25,794 nt of DNA from Geobacillus icigianus (GTDB taxonomy: Bacteria; Bacillota; Bacilli; Bacillales; Anoxybacillaceae). Both the position numbers and the translations under genes were made by a program. The stretch lies in assembly GCF_000750005.1 (NCBI RefSeq), contig NZ_JPYA01000053.1:1-25794 (forward strand), read 5' to 3'. Shown here in pieces: positions 25,174-25,794 of the stretch. How positions within the stretch are numbered: the stretch's first letter is position 1; each line of letters starts with the position of its first letter. The notes beneath the pieces are model-generated. The model did not search any database, was not told the origin of the DNA, and saw only the letters and a list, made by a program, of their open reading frames with translations.

Positions 25174-25650
25174 ATGACGGCAGTGATTGGCCAGCCAGCC
25201 CCGGATTTCACTTTGCCAGCAAGCAACGGGGAAATGGTGTCGCTTTCCGATTTTTGTGGTCAGTATGTCATTCTTTATTTTTATCCAAAGGACATGACGC
25301 CTGGGTGCACGACCGAGGCATGCGATTTTCGCGACCGCTATGAACGGTTTAACGAATTGAATGCCGTCATCTTAGGGGTGAGCACAGACCCAGTCAAGCG
25401 GCATGAAACGTTCGTTGAGAAGTATGAATTGCCGTTTTTGCTTCTTTCCGATGAGCAGCATCAGGTGGCAGAACTGTATGGGGTCTGGAAGAAAAAGCGG
25501 AATTTTGGCAAAGAATACATGGGCATCGAGCGCTCGACGTTCATTATCGCCCCCGATGGAACATTGGTCAAAGAATGGCGCGGGGTGAAAGTAAAGGGGC
25601 ACGTCGATGAGACGCTCGCGCAGGTGGCCCGATTGGCCTCATCTAGGTAA
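25174..25650 (+). CDS. bcp: thioredoxin-dependent thiol peroxidase (Bcp/PrxQ)
   Basis: A 158-residue peroxiredoxin of the Bcp/PrxQ type that reduces hydrogen and organic peroxides with thioredoxin. The peroxidatic cysteine is Cys45 (MTPGCTTEAC) and the resolving cysteine is Cys50, five residues later, as in E. coli Bcp. The arginine of the active site is in YMGIERSTFIIAPDG. ATG at 25174 has GGAGGG 6 bases upstream. In B. subtilis this gene is ygaF, next to perR; perR would be expected just beyond the window. Confidence 0.95.
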   Translation: MTAVIGQPAPDFTLPASNGEMVSLSDFCGQYVILYFYPKDMTPGCTTEACDFRDRYERFNELNAVILGVSTDPVKRHETFVEKYELPFLLLSDEQHQVAELYGVWKKKRNFGKEYMGIERSTFIIAPDGTLVKEWRGVKVKGHVDETLAQVARLASSR

Positions 25651-25718
25651 GCGTCCAAGCAAGAACAACGTTTTTGCGTATGATGCATAGTAACCTCCTC
25701 AAATGAATGAATTGTGGC

Positions 25719-25747
25719 GGGCGGAAACGATTTCCGCCCTCTTTTTG
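25719..25747 (+). terminator. terminator after bcp
   Basis: GGGCGGAAA (25719-25727) pairs with TTTCCGCCC (25731-25739) around CGA, followed by TCTTTTTG. Confidence 0.93.
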
Positions 25748-25794
25748 TTAAATAAAGACGCGCAAGTCCGATATATTAATGGTATGTATATTGA

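Noticed and set aside
25461..25688. Minus-strand frame after bcp with a good GAGGAGG site before ATG 25688
   Set aside because: Most of it is antisense to bcp and the product is not recognised. The site is suggestive, but one ribosome-binding-like match is not enough.

Overview
The window looks like a chromosomal segment of a thermophilic, spore-forming Bacillaceae, most likely Geobacillus (G. stearothermophilus / G. kaustophilus group). The evidence is threefold. First, the gene order follows the Bacillus subtilis yfh-yga region (yfhD, yfhE, yfhF, recX, yfhH, sspK, mutY, yfhS, fabL, sspE, ygaB, ygaC, ygaE, gsaB, bcp). Second, MutY has 366 residues with Glu43, Asp144 and Cys198/205/208/214, the numbering known for the G. 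stearothermophilus enzyme, and the 317-residue LDH resembles the classic B. stearothermophilus LDH. Third, coding sequence is GC-rich at the wobble position. All assignments were made by reading the sequence; no database search was run.

Layout. 1-1144: family 8 glycosyltransferase. 1192-3610: minus-strand block with yfhD, yfhE, a GNAT acetyltransferase with an unusually structured leader, and yfhF. 3715-5288: recX and yfhH. 5330-6096: minus-strand YpzG-like gene, sspK and a membrane-protein gene remnant. 6213-12126: formate island, with a cysteine-type NAD-linked formate dehydrogenase homologue plus DUF1641 partner on the minus strand, then a divergent DUF2294 gene, fdhD and an OFA-family transporter pseudogene. 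12230-15996: mutY, yfhS, fabL, sspE, ygaB, ygaC. 16072-17151: ygaE. 17239-17619: tandem and inverted repeat array. 17632-18690: unrecognised gene. 19289-20575: gsaB. 20795-23372: three-gene ABC-2 exporter. 23522-24475: ldh with a perfect Rex operator. 24706-25110: K+ channel. 25174-25650: bcp.

How the genes fit together. The formate genes form one functional unit: the dehydrogenase (Mo/W-bis-MGD plus Fe-S centres), its DUF1641 partner, and FdhD, which sulfurates the cofactor. The accompanying OFA transporter has lost its middle. The dehydrogenase gene and fdhD each have a leader of about 180-190 nt ending in an intrinsic terminator next to the ribosome binding site. The two terminators share sequence on both arms, so they are the best candidate here for an undescribed regulatory RNA. 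Sporulation is represented by sspK, sspE and small YfhD/YpzG-type proteins, redox control by Rex-ldh and bcp, and DNA repair by recX and mutY.

Repeats. A family of about 130 bp with inverted ends (GGCYGGTGA...TCACCRGCC) occurs three times, two copies being back to back after ygaB. A separate unit of about 90 bp is tandemly repeated beside ygaE with one inverted copy. No rRNA, intact tRNA, CRISPR array or intact insertion sequence was seen.
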